A stretch of 64,000 nt of DNA from Lineus longissimus (Eukaryota > Nemertea > Pilidiophora > Heteronemertea > Lineidae). The notes beneath the pieces were generated by a model. The model searched no databases. It was not told where the DNA came from and worked only from the letters and a program-made list of their open reading frames with translations. Each line of letters opens with the position of its first letter. Position 1 is the first letter of the stretch. Below are positions 1 through 10,986 of this stretch, piece by piece. The position numbers and the translations under genes were made by a program. The stretch is taken from the NCBI RefSeq assembly GCF_910592395.1, contig NC_088311.1, positions 12,588,501 through 12,652,500 of the forward strand, in the 5' to 3' direction.

Positions 1-760
1 AAGGTGGTTTCCTACCCTATGATAGGTGATGTATATGGTATTGCCCCAGGGTAGCCAGTAACTGCTTACACACCGTTGTGCAAGCCATTAGTGACAGGAT
101 GGATCAGTTCATCACCTGGCCTGACATGGAGGAAGTGAACAGAGTGAAACTCGACTTTTACAATGCCAACCATCATAGATTCCCTTGCATTGCGGGAATG
201 ATTGATGGGACACAAGTAGAGATTAACATCCCACGTTGACCCTTAACAATGAGGCTGCATACGTCAACAGAAAGAGATACCACGCGATCAACGAACAGGT
301 TGTGTGCGATAGGAGGATGAAGATCATCAACTTTGACACACGTTTGCCGGGCTCCACACATGACTCGATCATGCTCCGAAACCCTAAGTATGGGATAAAT
401 TTGAGGAAGGGTGTATGGAAAACAGCTGGCTTCTCGGGGATCCTGGCTATTCCCTTCGGAGGTGGCTCCTTGTTCCATTCAACAATCCGAACAACGAGGC
501 CCAAGAGAGGTACAATAGGGCCCACAAACATCTCCGATCCGGGATAAACCACTGCATTGGCTTCTCGGGGATCCTGGCTATTCCCTTCGGAGGTGGCTCC
601 TTGTTCCATTCAACAATCCGAACAACGAGGCCCAAGAGAGGTACAATAGGGCCCACAAACATCTCCGATCCGGGATAAACCACTGCATTGGAGTGATGAA
701 GATGAGATGGAGGTGCCTCACCAAACCGATAACGTTTGAACTAGCCAAGGCATCCAGAAG
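1..760 (+). pseudogene. Broken Harbinger (PIF/HARBI1-type) DDE transposase
   Basis: Fragments in three frames match the C-terminal catalytic region of HARBI1-like transposases (DDE_Tnp_4), which cut and paste Harbinger transposons. Visible pieces are a helix ending in FPCIAGMIDGTQVEI (around 180-228, first catalytic Asp in IDGT), YVNRKRYHAIN plus LPGSTHDS (around 250-370, second Asp), and LLGDPGYSLR followed by YNRAHKHLRS (around 425-545). The frame changes near 50 and again near 230 (TGA at 237), and a 131-bp tandem duplication breaks the end. The family's third acidic residue, normally in a V/I-E-R/Q context after the YNR.H motif, appears as I-N-H here. No N-terminal half or terminal repeats are seen, because the window edge cuts the left side. 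Family call is confident; it is clearly non-functional. Confidence 0.85.
427..688. repeat. 131-bp direct tandem duplication inside the Harbinger pseudogene
   Basis: Bases 427-557 are repeated at 558-688 with essentially no differences, starting at TGGCTTCTCGGGGATCC. The unit is not a multiple of three, so it shifts the transposase frame. The near identity suggests a recent local duplication. Confidence 0.9.
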
Positions 761-823
761 TATTAAGGTAGCAGGAAGGGGTGGGCGTTTGTGGTTTCTG
801 AGTGTGAGCGGGTATAGTGGGAT

Positions 824-887
824 CTGTTGACTGTGCCTTAAGAGAGACTAGGCATGATTCCAGTCTCTCTTAAAGCACAGTCAACAG
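824..887. repeat. 26-bp inverted repeat forming a hairpin
   Basis: Arms 824-849 and 862-887 pair along 26 bp with one mismatch around a 12-nt loop. Related sequence (TGTGGTTTC followed by GAGT) lies on both sides, at about 788 and 890, so this may be a small hairpin element inserted between duplicated flanks. There is no coding potential. Confidence 0.7.
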
Positions 888-1061
888 ACATGTGGTTTCA
901 GAGTTAGGTCTTTCATTGAAGCAATGCGAAAATGTAAGTAATTTTGGTTGGGTCCGTACTTTGTTATGACCAGGTAGCTTCAAGAGTGACTCAACCACTC
1001 ACTTTCTTGATTACAGCGGCCGCCTCAGCACCACCACATGGGGCCTAATGGTGTTAGGCTA

Positions 1062-1600
1062 AGTAGCTTCGTGCGATATGCACCATGCCGGGAAAACTCA
1101 ATGACGAACTTACTCATAAGCATAATCTATTCTTAGCTCCAGCTCGAGGTAATCTTGTGCAGTGTTTCTTCAGGCCAGATACATTGTGGTGGAAAACGTC
1201 TAGTACAAAAAACGCCTGGCTGGCGCCAGACTAATAAGTGAAGAAGGTCTGACTGCGCGAGACTACTGTGATAAAAATGACCCTTACAGAGACTCTGTGA
1301 CGTAGGCATAGACTTTTTACAATTAAAAATGCTTTATACATGCAATAGAAGAACCATGCCGTCCTGAGCTTCGGGCGATATGGACCATTCTGGGAAAACA
1401 CAACGAGGAAGGGTATGCTCATTAGCATAATCTATTATAAGCCCCTGTTCGACGTAATCTTGCGCACGCCGTGTTGCTTCTGCCCACATATCGTGCTGGA
1501 AAACGTCTCGTTCAAAGAAGGTCTGGCATGCGCCAGACTAATAAGTGAAGAACTTCTGGCTGCGCGAGACTTCTGTGATAAAAATTACCATTGCAGTCTG
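1062..1600. repeat. Two diverged direct copies of a dispersed repeat of about 220 bp
   Basis: Copy one (about 1062-1287) and copy two (about 1365-1592) share, in order, an AGCTTCG..CGATATG block, GGGAAAACnCAA, GCATAATCTATT, GTAATCTTG and the block GCGCCAGACTAATAAGTGAA followed by a GCGCGAGACT motif and GTGATAAAAAT. They differ at many positions. Short open frames across them are not convincing as genes. Confidence 0.65.
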
Positions 1601-1606
1601 GCATGA

Positions 1607-1851
1607 GAGAGATATCACACTTTTTAGGCTTCCACTTCTGGCTCCCTCATGGCCAAGTTAAGAATCAGATCAGACCGTAATTCATTGTCAGAGATCACTT
1701 AACCTGGGGGTCCTGTGTACAAAGTTTCAAGTTCAGACTCAGAGCTCTAGTGGTTAAGAAACGTGCCAGTTTTTAAAACAGGATACAAACAATGACGACG
1801 ACGGATGATGGACACCGCAGTGTTGTATAGACTCCCCTACGGTGAGCCAAA
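1607..1851 (+). mobile_element. R1 dispersed repeat, 3' part
   Basis: This is the 3' portion of the most abundant repeat in the window, called R1 here. It runs from GAGAGATATCACAC through GGCCAAGTTAAGAATCAGAT and GTTAAGAAACGTGCCA to a short GAC microsatellite and ends in GTGAGCCAAAAA. R1 monomers are about 300 bp and recur at 2.4, 6.9, 25.4, 28.4-32.9 and 60.3 kb. No protein is encoded. I infer a non-autonomous transposon. Confidence 0.7.
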
Positions 1852-2430
1852 AAGGTTAATGTGCAAGAAACATGTAGATTAACAATCACACAACACTCAG
1901 AATTTTTAATGGTAATCATTAAATGATAATAATTTGATTAATGATATAGAAAACTACAAAGACCAAAATGAGTGCATGTATCACAAGAAACTATTACTGA
2001 AACATTCTCTACAAAATCACTCCTGTATGGGCATCCTATCGAGCCATCACTCCTGCGAAATGTCCCTCTGGAGAGGTTTTTTGATAGCTCCCGTAAAGAA
2101 CCACACGGGTGTGACGGATAGTTATCGTGGATTTTCTCCTGACAGGCCCTGTGCTTTGCACTGTTTTTTAGCATCAAATTAGAATACCATCAGCACTTAT
2201 TAGAGGCTAATTAGTAGCGCCCAAATTGGGGTAAAAGACTTGACATATCTACCCCCCTAAAAACTCAGACTTTGGCCAAAAAAAGCCGTGAAAAAGCTGT
2301 GAAACCTGTTGACATACATGAACGCCATCTATGAATACCAAATGGAACTAAAATTAACGATATCTAAGAGGTGCTGGGGCAGTATAAGGGGCATTTGTCC
2401 CTCATTGCTGAACGACGACTACCGCGCTCA
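1852..2430. other. No gene recognised
   Basis: AT-rich spacer between two R1 fragments. Short open frames here show no domain, no codon-usage signal and no neighbour that supports them. I see no convincing promoter or RNA gene. Confidence 0.5.
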
Positions 2431-2745
2431 AAGGGTTAAGAAACGTGCCATAGTTGCACACAAATGGACAATATACTCCATTTGACCTCACTGACCTTGA
2501 AAAGTGGGTCAAATCAAAAACCTGTAGGATATGTGATATTTCCTTGCTAGAAGAAGCTTCCATAGAAATATCATCGAAAACAAGTCACTAAAGCTAGATA
2601 CACTTTTTACCTTTTTTAGTTTTGGCCACCTGGTGGCCAAGTCGCGAATCAGATCAGACCGAAATTCGGTGTCAGCGGTTATAAGGTTATAAGACATAGG
2701 GAGTCATGTGTACCTAATCTCAAGTTCATAGCTTTAAAGGTTAAC
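2431..2745 (+). mobile_element. R1 dispersed repeat monomer
   Basis: One R1 monomer is recognisable from GGTTAAGAAACGTGCCATAG through CCATTTGACCTCACTGACCT, a GGTCAAATCAAAAACC block and a TGGTGGCCAAGTCGCGAATC block, to the GTGTACCTAATCTCAAGTTC region. It lacks the hairpin 3' end seen in full copies, so it is a fragment. Confidence 0.65.
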
Positions 2746-2846
2746 CCTTAAAGTGCCGAATTTCCCAGGTTGAACCACATATTTTGATTGATTGATTCCG
2801 TTAGAGCCGTTACCAGTTGAGGTACGATCGACTGCGTGCGAAATTA

Positions 2847-3968
2847 AACAAGAGGCCCATGGGCCTGGCGCTCAGTTGAATGTAAAGATGCTCACTTTTG
2901 TTTCCAGGGTCACTTTATATATATACAGTGGGACCCCGGTCGGCGACCACCTCAGTAACGCGACCACCCCGCGAACACGACCAAAATTCTCCGGTCCCGA
3001 ATGGTTTTCTCTCTAATTCTCATTAACTGGCCCTCGCTAACACGACCACCCCGGTACCCAGACCGCGACCACCAGCTTGGTCGGTCCCAAACTGCAAATT
3101 AACCCCGCCAACGCGACCATGAGGCCTAATTGCCGTAATCAACCATGACCGCATCGTATCAATTGGCACCTTCTCGCAAATCCGTGTTGATAGTTAGCAC
3201 CTCGAACACAATGACCATGGGAATCCATATGAAAATAAATGATGTGTAAGTGAGTTTGATCAAATGTAAACGCAAATAAAATGAAGAATAAACTTTCTTT
3301 TCGACTCACGGTTTGTTTTTCATCATTTAGTATTAAAGGATGTCAAGAGGCATGCACACGTAGTTTTTAGGACAAATAAATTATGTTGATTAGTAAGAGT
3401 ACCGATACTCAAAGTAAAGAATGCTTACTACGTCGTAATATTGATAAAATACGTTTTTAAAAAGATGATTTAATCAGTACCAGTTCAAATTGGCTGAAGT
3501 TAAAGCAGGAAGACATCAGGAATAATTCTCAACATCTTCTCACATCACCTCTCTCAATGTTAGCGGGAATATTAGCTTGACATCAAGAAGGGCAGCTGCC
3601 GATGGTGTGAATGACATGCTTGCTCTAATTAGCATGCTCAAGTTTTAATGTAATGTTTGGTCTAATTAGCTCTCGTCAGTTTATTTACTCATTTACATAA
3701 GTTGTAAATTAAACGCAAAACACTCAGGAAAATGATTTTTTATTCGTGATATACACACAAATTATCGAATCACCCGGTGGCGTAGTCATTAATGCATGTC
3801 AATGTACACACAGCATATCTGCTAGGACGATGTTTTGGCGGGAAAACCTACTTATGATTCTTAAATTCACTAACGCGACCACCCCGGTAACACGACCACT
3901 TCGGCTTAGTCCCTTGGGAGGTCGTGTTACCGGGGTTCCACTGTATATCATCAAAAAACTGAGCTAAA
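2847..3968 (+). mobile_element. Short non-autonomous repeat carrying a nested Tigger-like element
   Basis: The left end shows a palindrome-containing module (ACAAGAGGCCCATGGGCC then GGCGCTCAG). The right end shows CTGAGCTAAAAA, the same kind of 3' end as other elements here. Nearly all the interior is a separate TIR element at 2926-3943. Without that insertion only about 100 bp remain, so it was probably a deleted copy before the insertion. Confidence 0.5.
2926..3943. mobile_element. Non-autonomous Tigger/pogo-like element with TA target duplication
   Basis: The left end CAGTGGGACCCCGGTCGGCG and the right end (reverse complement CAGTGGAACCCCGGTAACAC) are inverted repeats, with TA at both outer borders (2924-2925 and 3944-3945). 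Subterminal CGACCACC/CACGACC motifs repeat near both ends. The 1018-bp body has no transposase frame. The CAGTGG-AACCCC terminus and TA duplication are typical of Tigger/pogo elements in the Tc1/mariner superfamily. Confidence 0.8.
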
Positions 3969-4157
3969 AATTGTTTCCAAGATGGCCGCGTGCCAAAAAA
4001 AAACAAGAGGAGCTTTGCTCGATCCATCTGATTGTTCACATTACTTCCTACAATGAGTGCGATTAAAAGTTGAAGGTTGTTACAAAACAGAGATTAAATC
4101 TTACTAGTTGCGATGGTTCCTTCAAGAGTCACAACCCAGTAGACAACCAGTAACTGC

Positions 4158-4501
4158 TGTAGTCTGGAACTTTACATCAATCCGTTGAAGTTCAGCTTGA
4201 GACAAACCAGTCCATTTGATGCATGGTCACAACCTAGGACAACTATATCATGTAGTAAATATAGTCTTGACCTTTGTATTAATTCCTTCGAAATGCAGGT
4301 TGTGAAAAACCAGTCCAGTCGATACGTGGTCACAACCTTGGGGCAAACAGTCAGGACGCTCTCATCGAATCCTTTGAAGTGCAGGTTGAGACCAACAAGC
4401 CCAGTAGATGCATGGCCACAACCAGAAACAGTCTGGACCTTTACATCAAATCCTTTGAAGTGTAGGTTGATTGTGACAAACTAGTCGAGTGAACATGGTC
4501 C
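4158..4501. repeat. Four imperfect tandem copies of a unit of about 75-80 bp
   Basis: Copies begin near 4158, 4262, 4349 and 4430. Each has AGTCTGGAC, then TCCTTTGAAGTGCAGGTTGA, then ACCAGTCCAGT and ATGCATGGTCACAACC. Spacers of up to about 25 bp separate them. The shared open frame across the array is an effect of the repeat, not a gene. Confidence 0.65.
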
Positions 4502-5860
4502 AGCCTAAGCCGGGACAGCCATGCAGTAACTTTTATTGGCTTTCCATCAGGGGCAACCAATAGTTTCAAAGTGCAAGGCGAGGACCAAGGGATAGGATTT
4601 TCTTAGCCCGCATTGATAGCGAGTAAAAACTTAACAGATACACTTGATTTTTTGGTAAACCAGCTGCCATGGTTTTCTTTATTAAATCAATTTTAAGGTA
4701 AGTACTACAGTGAAAAAGAATGAATACTAGAATTGACTGGTTCTTCTGATGACCACGCCGGTGAGCGCTGAAATTGGATTGTAGGTGCAAGGTGATCGTT
4801 TGATTCCATGAGTATGAGTGTAGCTCAGCCCCTCTCACTCGATGATCTGTGATGTGGTCACCAAAAATGTTCAAATGCAGCTGTAGATTATTCCTGTAAA
4901 ACATGATGAGAAAACATTTTAATTTTGATTAACCTTGTCCCAAGAATACACCGTACCTGTGAAGAGGTTGATAAAAATCTCACCACCAAGGTAGGTTATC
5001 TGCCGGAATTGAAATGGTCCTGGCAGTGAGGTTGTTATTGACCTTGTCGCAGGTGTACTCCTGCAATGAGGTTAACCAGAAGTAGCTACTTCATCTCAGA
5101 GGCGTGAAGTTGGAAATCAGACTCGGTGTGTTCCCGGAAATAGTTTTTTGATGAACTATCCAATATTTCCGGATTAAAATTTTTTTTTTGACTGAATGGA
5201 TTCTCACTCCGAAATTAGATCACAAAATAACTTTGAGGAAGTCTTTTCCATCACCTAAGAGTATGATCAATCCATAGTCTCCCTACTTACGTACGTACAT
5301 GCAAGCAGTGACACTTTTCATACGCATTCAACACATACAACATCATCATCATGTTATATGCATTGTTATTGTACTGTCTGTAGTAACTATTGTATGTAAA
5401 TTGTAAATAGAAAGCCACGGCCTACGTTTCAGATTGGAAAATGCACAACTTTCTTTAAACTTCGTAGGCTATAAAACAACATGACTACTACTGGTTACAC
5501 CACTACTCTGCTCATTGTTTATGGCAAGTAGAATAGTAATTTTGAAGTCGACAAGCAGGCCATGAAGGCACGTTTTTATTCAGCAATGTGGGCCGCCATG
5601 TTGGATTTTGGGCTCGATCGATGTCAGATTTTCAGTTCAAGTTTGATCACTATATGCACACATTCTGCAGTCTCCCAGATCGAAACTGTCTCATCAAAAT
5701 GGACACAAAGATAAGCTGTACTAACTTGACTGCCCTGGCAGTATCATCAGCAGATTTAGACTGCATAGTTTCAAATTCAAATGATCCAAAAGGCGGGTGA
5801 AAATTACCTCAAATTTAAGCATGGACTCCTATAGCGAAAAACACAAGAATACCTGAAAGA
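4502..5860. other. No gene recognised
   Basis: Noncoding-looking, AT-rich sequence with a short CAT run near 5341. Open frames on both strands are short and lack recognisable motifs. No splice-flanked exon with a known domain was found. Confidence 0.45.
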
Positions 5861-6160
5861 GACAGAATACTTCAACGTCCCATTCCACATGTTACGTTAA
5901 TGGAACTTGAACAAAAATAATATTATCAGCATTTTCGTTTACGCCTTTATTTTACTTACTTTCGAACTTGGAAATACGAAATATTCCATATTATAAAATC
6001 CCACTCCACCGACAGAATACTTCAACGTCCCATTCCACATGTTACGTTAATGGAACTTGAACAAAAATAATATTATCAGCATTTTTGTTTACGCCTTTAT
6101 TTTACTTACTTTCAAACTTGGAAATACGAAATATTCCATATTATAAAATCCCACTCCACC
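5861..6160. repeat. 150-bp direct tandem duplication
   Basis: Bases 5861-6010 and 6011-6160 are two adjacent copies beginning GACAGAATACTTCAACGTCC, with only about two substitutions (for example CGTTT versus TGTTT). This is a recent local duplication without coding potential. Confidence 0.85.
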
Positions 6161-6927
6161 GACCATGCTTGTTTCAATGTTCGTTGACTGACCGCGCAGG
6201 CGTAGTATCAATGGTAATAGTATGTATTCCGTGTATTCACTAGTATCAGTTGCTGATACGACAATGTACGACCTCAAAATTGCTTATTGCGGCGATTTTC
6301 ATACCAATTTATTTGCTTCTAGAGAAAAATAATAATGTTTAAAACATACCTACGTGGTATTCTTTGTATCGATTTTGCGGTGTTCGTTCAAGTAATGACC
6401 GGTGAATTTTCGAAGTGGAGACTCACGGGTGAGTGACGTCATCAGGTGGCGATTTAAATCGGTGAAAAAATTTCGAAGACGGATAGCGCGCCCTAGTGAG
6501 AATAATTTGAATTTTTTTTATAGGAAATTGATTAAGAAAATAATAATCTGTACTATACTGCATACTTCAAAAACATCTGATGCTCCTTGCCCGAGATAAG
6601 CTAAAATCGTCATGGGCCCTCGGTTGCAGAAAGTAGGTCAAATCACGACGTGCCAGGTAGCCTTTGGGTAATACTTAATTTACATGCTGAATTGAGGTTG
6701 ATAAGCTTACGGTTACGGAATGTGCCCCTGTGAACAGATGGATGGCCGGACGGACGGCCGGACGGACCGACAGATACCACTTGAATAGCTACTAACTCGC
6801 TGACTTTGTCAGAAAACCGCGGGTATAAGCGCGGTTGGCACTTAAGGGTTCTAGTGTCTGCACATGCTGCGATCGATTGTGCCCGATATTTAAAAAACGC
6901 ACCTTAAAGCGCGGTTGGCCGTTTAAA
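6161..6927. other. No gene; GGAC-rich microsatellite and repeat 3' end at 6738-6843
   Basis: At 6738-6790 an ACAGATGG/GGACGGACGGCC-rich microsatellite leads into TTGAATAGCTACTAACTCGC and TGACTTTGTCAG, the same 3' module seen at 23806-23894. This is probably the tail of a non-autonomous element. The rest shows no recognisable gene. Confidence 0.5.
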
Positions 6928-7311
6928 AGTTAAGAAACGTGCTATTTAATAGATATACTCAAACGGCCAATTTACGCCATTAGACCTTTGTGACCCTGAA
7001 AATTAGGTCAAATCAAAAACGTATGATATGTGATGTATCCTACCTAGGACAACCTACCATAAAAATTTCATCGAAAACGAGTCATTCATAAGAGTGATAT
7101 CACACTTTACAGGTTTCCACTTCTGGCCAAGTCAAGAACCACCATTCACTGTCAAAGGTCACCTGACCTGGGGTGTCCTGTGTACAAAGTTTCAAGTTTA
7201 TAGCTCTAGTGGTTAAGAAACGTGCCACTGTTTTTGAAACAGGATACAGACGACGACGACGGACACAGCGGTGTTGTATAGACACGGTGTTGTATAGACG
7301 GTGAGCCAAAA
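6928..7311 (+). mobile_element. R1 dispersed repeat with 3' end
   Basis: An R1 copy runs from GTTAAGAAACGTGC through the GGTCAAATCAAAAACG and GATATCACACTTTACAGG blocks to a GAC/GACGG microsatellite, GTATAGACACGG and a terminal GTGAGCCAAAAA. The duplicated GTGTTGTATAGAC near 7273 and 7288 is a small local repeat. Confidence 0.7.
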
Positions 7312-7496
7312 ATGCCATGTCAGAGCTGCGCAATAGGGTCATTCAGATGACAGGCAAAGGCAGCCTGTTTTCAGACGCATCTAGATTAAACTACCTCGAT
7401 CGATGGGTTATTTTTAATCGAACAATATTGATCCGTATCATTTTGCATTTATACGAGAAAAATTTAAACCACATTTGGATTCAATCGGATCTCATG

Positions 7497-8165
7497 CACA
7501 TGGCTTTTTTCCTGTCATCTGAACGGCCCTATTGTGACCTTCATCATGATCATGCCAGCTGCCAGATGCTGATATTTAAAAATAGCCTTTCTGTGTATCA
7601 AGTCTATTGAAGCACTCCAGCTCCAGTTCTTTTGCCACTCTTTGCCCAGAAGACTTGCACACTTGTAACTTCTCTAGAGATGTGTGGGTCTCAGGGTTCT
7701 CCTCCTGGGATTGAATCAAATCCTCAACACGGTCTTGTTCTCCTCCAACATGCAGTCTTGGCTCTCCAACTGCCAATTTTACTTCCTACTGAGCCTGCAG
7801 TATGTATTTAAGGGACAAGTCTATTTACAGTGACACGACTCCACCCCTTGTCTGGAAATTCCTTAACGATCCTTCTTCCACCCATCCCTTCTCCTTCAAA
7901 GTTTTTGAATTTCAATGCAACCTTATCAGTCACTGAAGGCATGGCTGATCCTTCCAAACTGAAACTTTGGGCAGAACTTATCTTCGATACAGATTTGACA
8001 GTGAAAAAATCAATAGACTTGACATCCAGACAGGCTATTTTCAGACTGACAGCGACACTGATTGACAGATGCCAACACTATGCAGCTGGCATGAACATGA
8101 TGAAGGTCACATTGCACAGCTCGGATATTGCATTTTTTTTACATGCTCTTTGGTATTTGACGATA
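7497..8165. mobile_element. Fold-back element with inverted arms of about 120 bp
   Basis: The reverse complement of about 7497-7620 matches about 8008-8160. Shared blocks are CAATAGACTTGA, AGGCTATTTT, GCAGCTGGCATGA and CATGATGAAGGTCAC. The arms are diverged (indels, substitutions) and surround about 390 bp of unrelated sequence. No transposase and no clear target duplication were found. It could be a MITE or an old inverted duplication. Confidence 0.5.
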
Positions 8166-8669
8166 GTCTCATAATCTGCCACCGATCTCGTAAATATTTT
8201 GCAGACTTGTTGTTAGTAAATGATACCATAAGGTTACTCTGTGAAAATTTTTAATGAATTCGGTTATTATATCTCTGAGCAAATACTTGTCGAAAAGCGG
8301 TTTACTTTTTTTTTGGCCACCTGATATTTGCATGCAACGATTCGAAGGTGTAGATAATTAAGTTCTGGCTGGCGAAGTTTCAAGTGATTTGGACAATTAG
8401 AATAGAACTACGCCAATGAGGGGGATTTTGTGGGGTTGATATTTGGGCACCATTATTTGTGATATGAACCGTTCTCTACTTTTTATGACCTTACAAAGTA
8501 TTCATTCATTTTGACCCAATCGCTTCATTACATTATCCACACTTAAAACGAAAAGTGAGAACTGCTGTGCACGTGTTCAAGTTGCGCCTCATTGGCTGAT
8601 AGTTTGGTCAGAAATCAAGTGACGTCATTTATCTAGCTCAGAGCCAATCACGTTGCCGCATTACATTAA

Positions 8670-8961
8670 CCCTTTGCCAACGTAATGCGTACAACGTACG
8701 CAGTAATTTGCTATCCCAGGACACGTCACGCATACTGGGTTGGGAACGCCTAAAAAAAATTGCGTTTTAAGTGAACGCATAGTACTGCCATCCGCTAACA
8801 ACTTTCGTAACTACTCTAATGATTCGTGCTGCCAGTACAAACATTCGGCGGCCATTAGAACTACACAATGGCGAGTACTCATGGCGTTTCTCACAGGTAA
8901 ATACAATTACGGAAAAAGTGCTCTCGTGTCCCAGGTGAGTAGAGGCGCAGTAGGCAAAGGG
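8670..8961. mobile_element. piggyBac-type MITE with TTAA target duplication
   Basis: The left terminus CCCTTTGCC and right terminus GGCAAAGGG are inverted repeats, each directly bordered by TTAA (8666-8669 and 8962-8965). That is the standard piggyBac footprint: CCC ends and TTAA duplication. The 292-bp interior has no transposase, so it is a non-autonomous copy. Confidence 0.8.
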
Positions 8962-8965
8962 TTAA

Positions 8966-10193
8966 GCTACATTAGAACACTAGACGGTAATTATCACAAC
9001 TTTTCTAGTATCTGATTGGTCTTGGAATTAAACTAGGTCATACATCGCCCACAATCCCCATTTGTACATCAAACTCACCGTTTTTTAGGAAGAGTTCCTC
9101 TAATTAAGGAGTGCAAAAAGCCGTCAATTTCACATGCTTTTCCAACAATTTTGCAATAACTACATGAAAAACATGTAATGATGTATATATCAGGAAAATG
9201 TCTCGTGGGTGATTCAATATGAATGGAGAATCATTCAATATGAATGGAGAATCATTAAGTTGATTGCAGGCGATGACTGGAACATATTTTGCGTATTCAG
9301 TTGACAGTGACTGGTCTTCTGTCAAAATAATTGTCATTAAGCAGCCAATTTGTAAGGTTGCGGAAAAATGTGGAATGGCATGAGCCAGGTCTCTGTTTGT
9401 AAGTAACTGTTCTAATGCCAGAAAAACAATATTTCCCCCCGTTTTTTGGTTACAAACCTTGTCTAAAATAATCTGTCAACTATAGATCAAGTATTCTTAT
9501 ATTGCATTTCAAGTCGCATTTCTGAGGCCAACCTGTTCATTCTGTTTTCCCGATCCCGGTTGTAAAACCCGACCCAATTTCCATGACCATGAAATTAGTT
9601 TATTTCATTTCTATTTTAAACATGATTGGCTATTTTTAGAAACGCAACCTGTTTACAAAAAGACACACAAATGCGTGTCTGAACAGTCGGGGTACATAAG
9701 CTGTACATCGTCTACATAGTCTGCATCATTGCGCATGCGTTGGTTCTGTAAATCTATTTCCGGTAAATGACAATTTCTCGAGACAGCGAGATTCTCAGTA
9801 AAGCTGTCCTGCATAGTGGCAGCGCATTGGTGGTGGTGAACGGAAAGAGATACCTTAGTCTCACAAAGCTGTGGGCCAGAATTCTTCAATCAAATAGGCC
9901 CTTTTTTAGATACATCGGTACCACCTACATGTAGGGACGGCAAAACAAACTACCTTTACAATAGGTTTTTACAGTCAATGACGCCAGACATTTGAGACAA
10001 TGGGTGATTTCGAAATTTGGTTTTGGTTTTAACACTGAGATTTAGTGTAAATCTTACTGTTCTAATGCCAGGACACGTACTATGGAAAACATTAATTTGA
10101 ATTTAATTCATTGCATTTTGGGGCTTTAAAACATGTTTTAATCTTTACACCAAGAAGCACATGTTTCTTAGTGTTAAGACAAGGTTTTATCAT
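8966..10193. other. No gene recognised; small 21-bp duplication
   Basis: A 21-bp unit ending ATGAATGGAGAATC is duplicated at about 9211-9252. The phrase CTGTTCTAATGCCAG occurs at about 9408 and again at about 10058, hinting at old repeat copies. No open frame here carries a recognisable domain. Confidence 0.45.
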
Positions 10194-10986
10194 CAGTAGA
10201 ACCTCCCTTAAGTAGCGGACACCTCTGCCAGGCGGAAACCTCTACATTACGGACACGTCCGGCCAGTCCCGACTTTTTTTAAGTCATTTCCAATAACAAA
10301 AACCTCTGTACGGCGGACACCTCTCTACTCCGAATTGCGGACAGGGCAATGGCCAATTTTTGGTCCAATTCCCTCCCAATTACGGACAATAGGCAAAAAC
10401 AATGGTTTCCCACGTGCGCTTGGAGAGTCAAGTAAGCCCGACAGGTGTGATGTTTGCGTAATTAATCAACGTAATTACCCCATGGCATTGTGTTTTTGTA
10501 TCCTAATTAAGCCGCGGCATTTGTTTACTCATCTTTTTCAACTAATCACATAGGCCTATTGTGTCAACGGACACTCATAAATCCACGCAGTTTTGTCAGT
10601 GTTGCGAGAGAAATTTGAGAAAATAGAGAAATTTGAAAAAATTAATCATTAATCAAAGGTGGCTGATGGACAGAAATTATGGTGTTTTTTCATACATTAT
10701 GACATGTCAAGGAGATTTTGAAATAAAAGGGGCACCTTTTAGTTTTACTAGAGAGATTGTTCACTTTCTGAGTTCCAAAGTAGCTCACGTCATTCAACGC
10801 AACATCACAAGCAAATACCGATCAGCCAACAGGTTTAAAGTTTCTACGCTAGATGTCGACACAGAGAAAACCAAGACCTGCAAGGCGGGAACTTCAAATC
10901 CACCTATCGGACGATTTGGCATAACCTCTCTATTGCGCACACCTGGACCCAGTCCCATGGGTGTCCGAAATAGAGAGGTTGTACTG
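10194..10986. mobile_element. Non-autonomous Tigger/pogo-like element
   Basis: The left end CAGTAGAACCTCCCTTAAG and the right end (reverse complement CAGTACAACCTCTCTATTTC) are inverted repeats with similar subterminal GCGGACACCTCT/GTGTCCG motifs. TA follows the right end; the left TA is not intact. The 793-bp interior carries an open frame near 10633 without recognisable motifs that runs through the right terminus, so I do not call it a gene. Confidence 0.65.
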
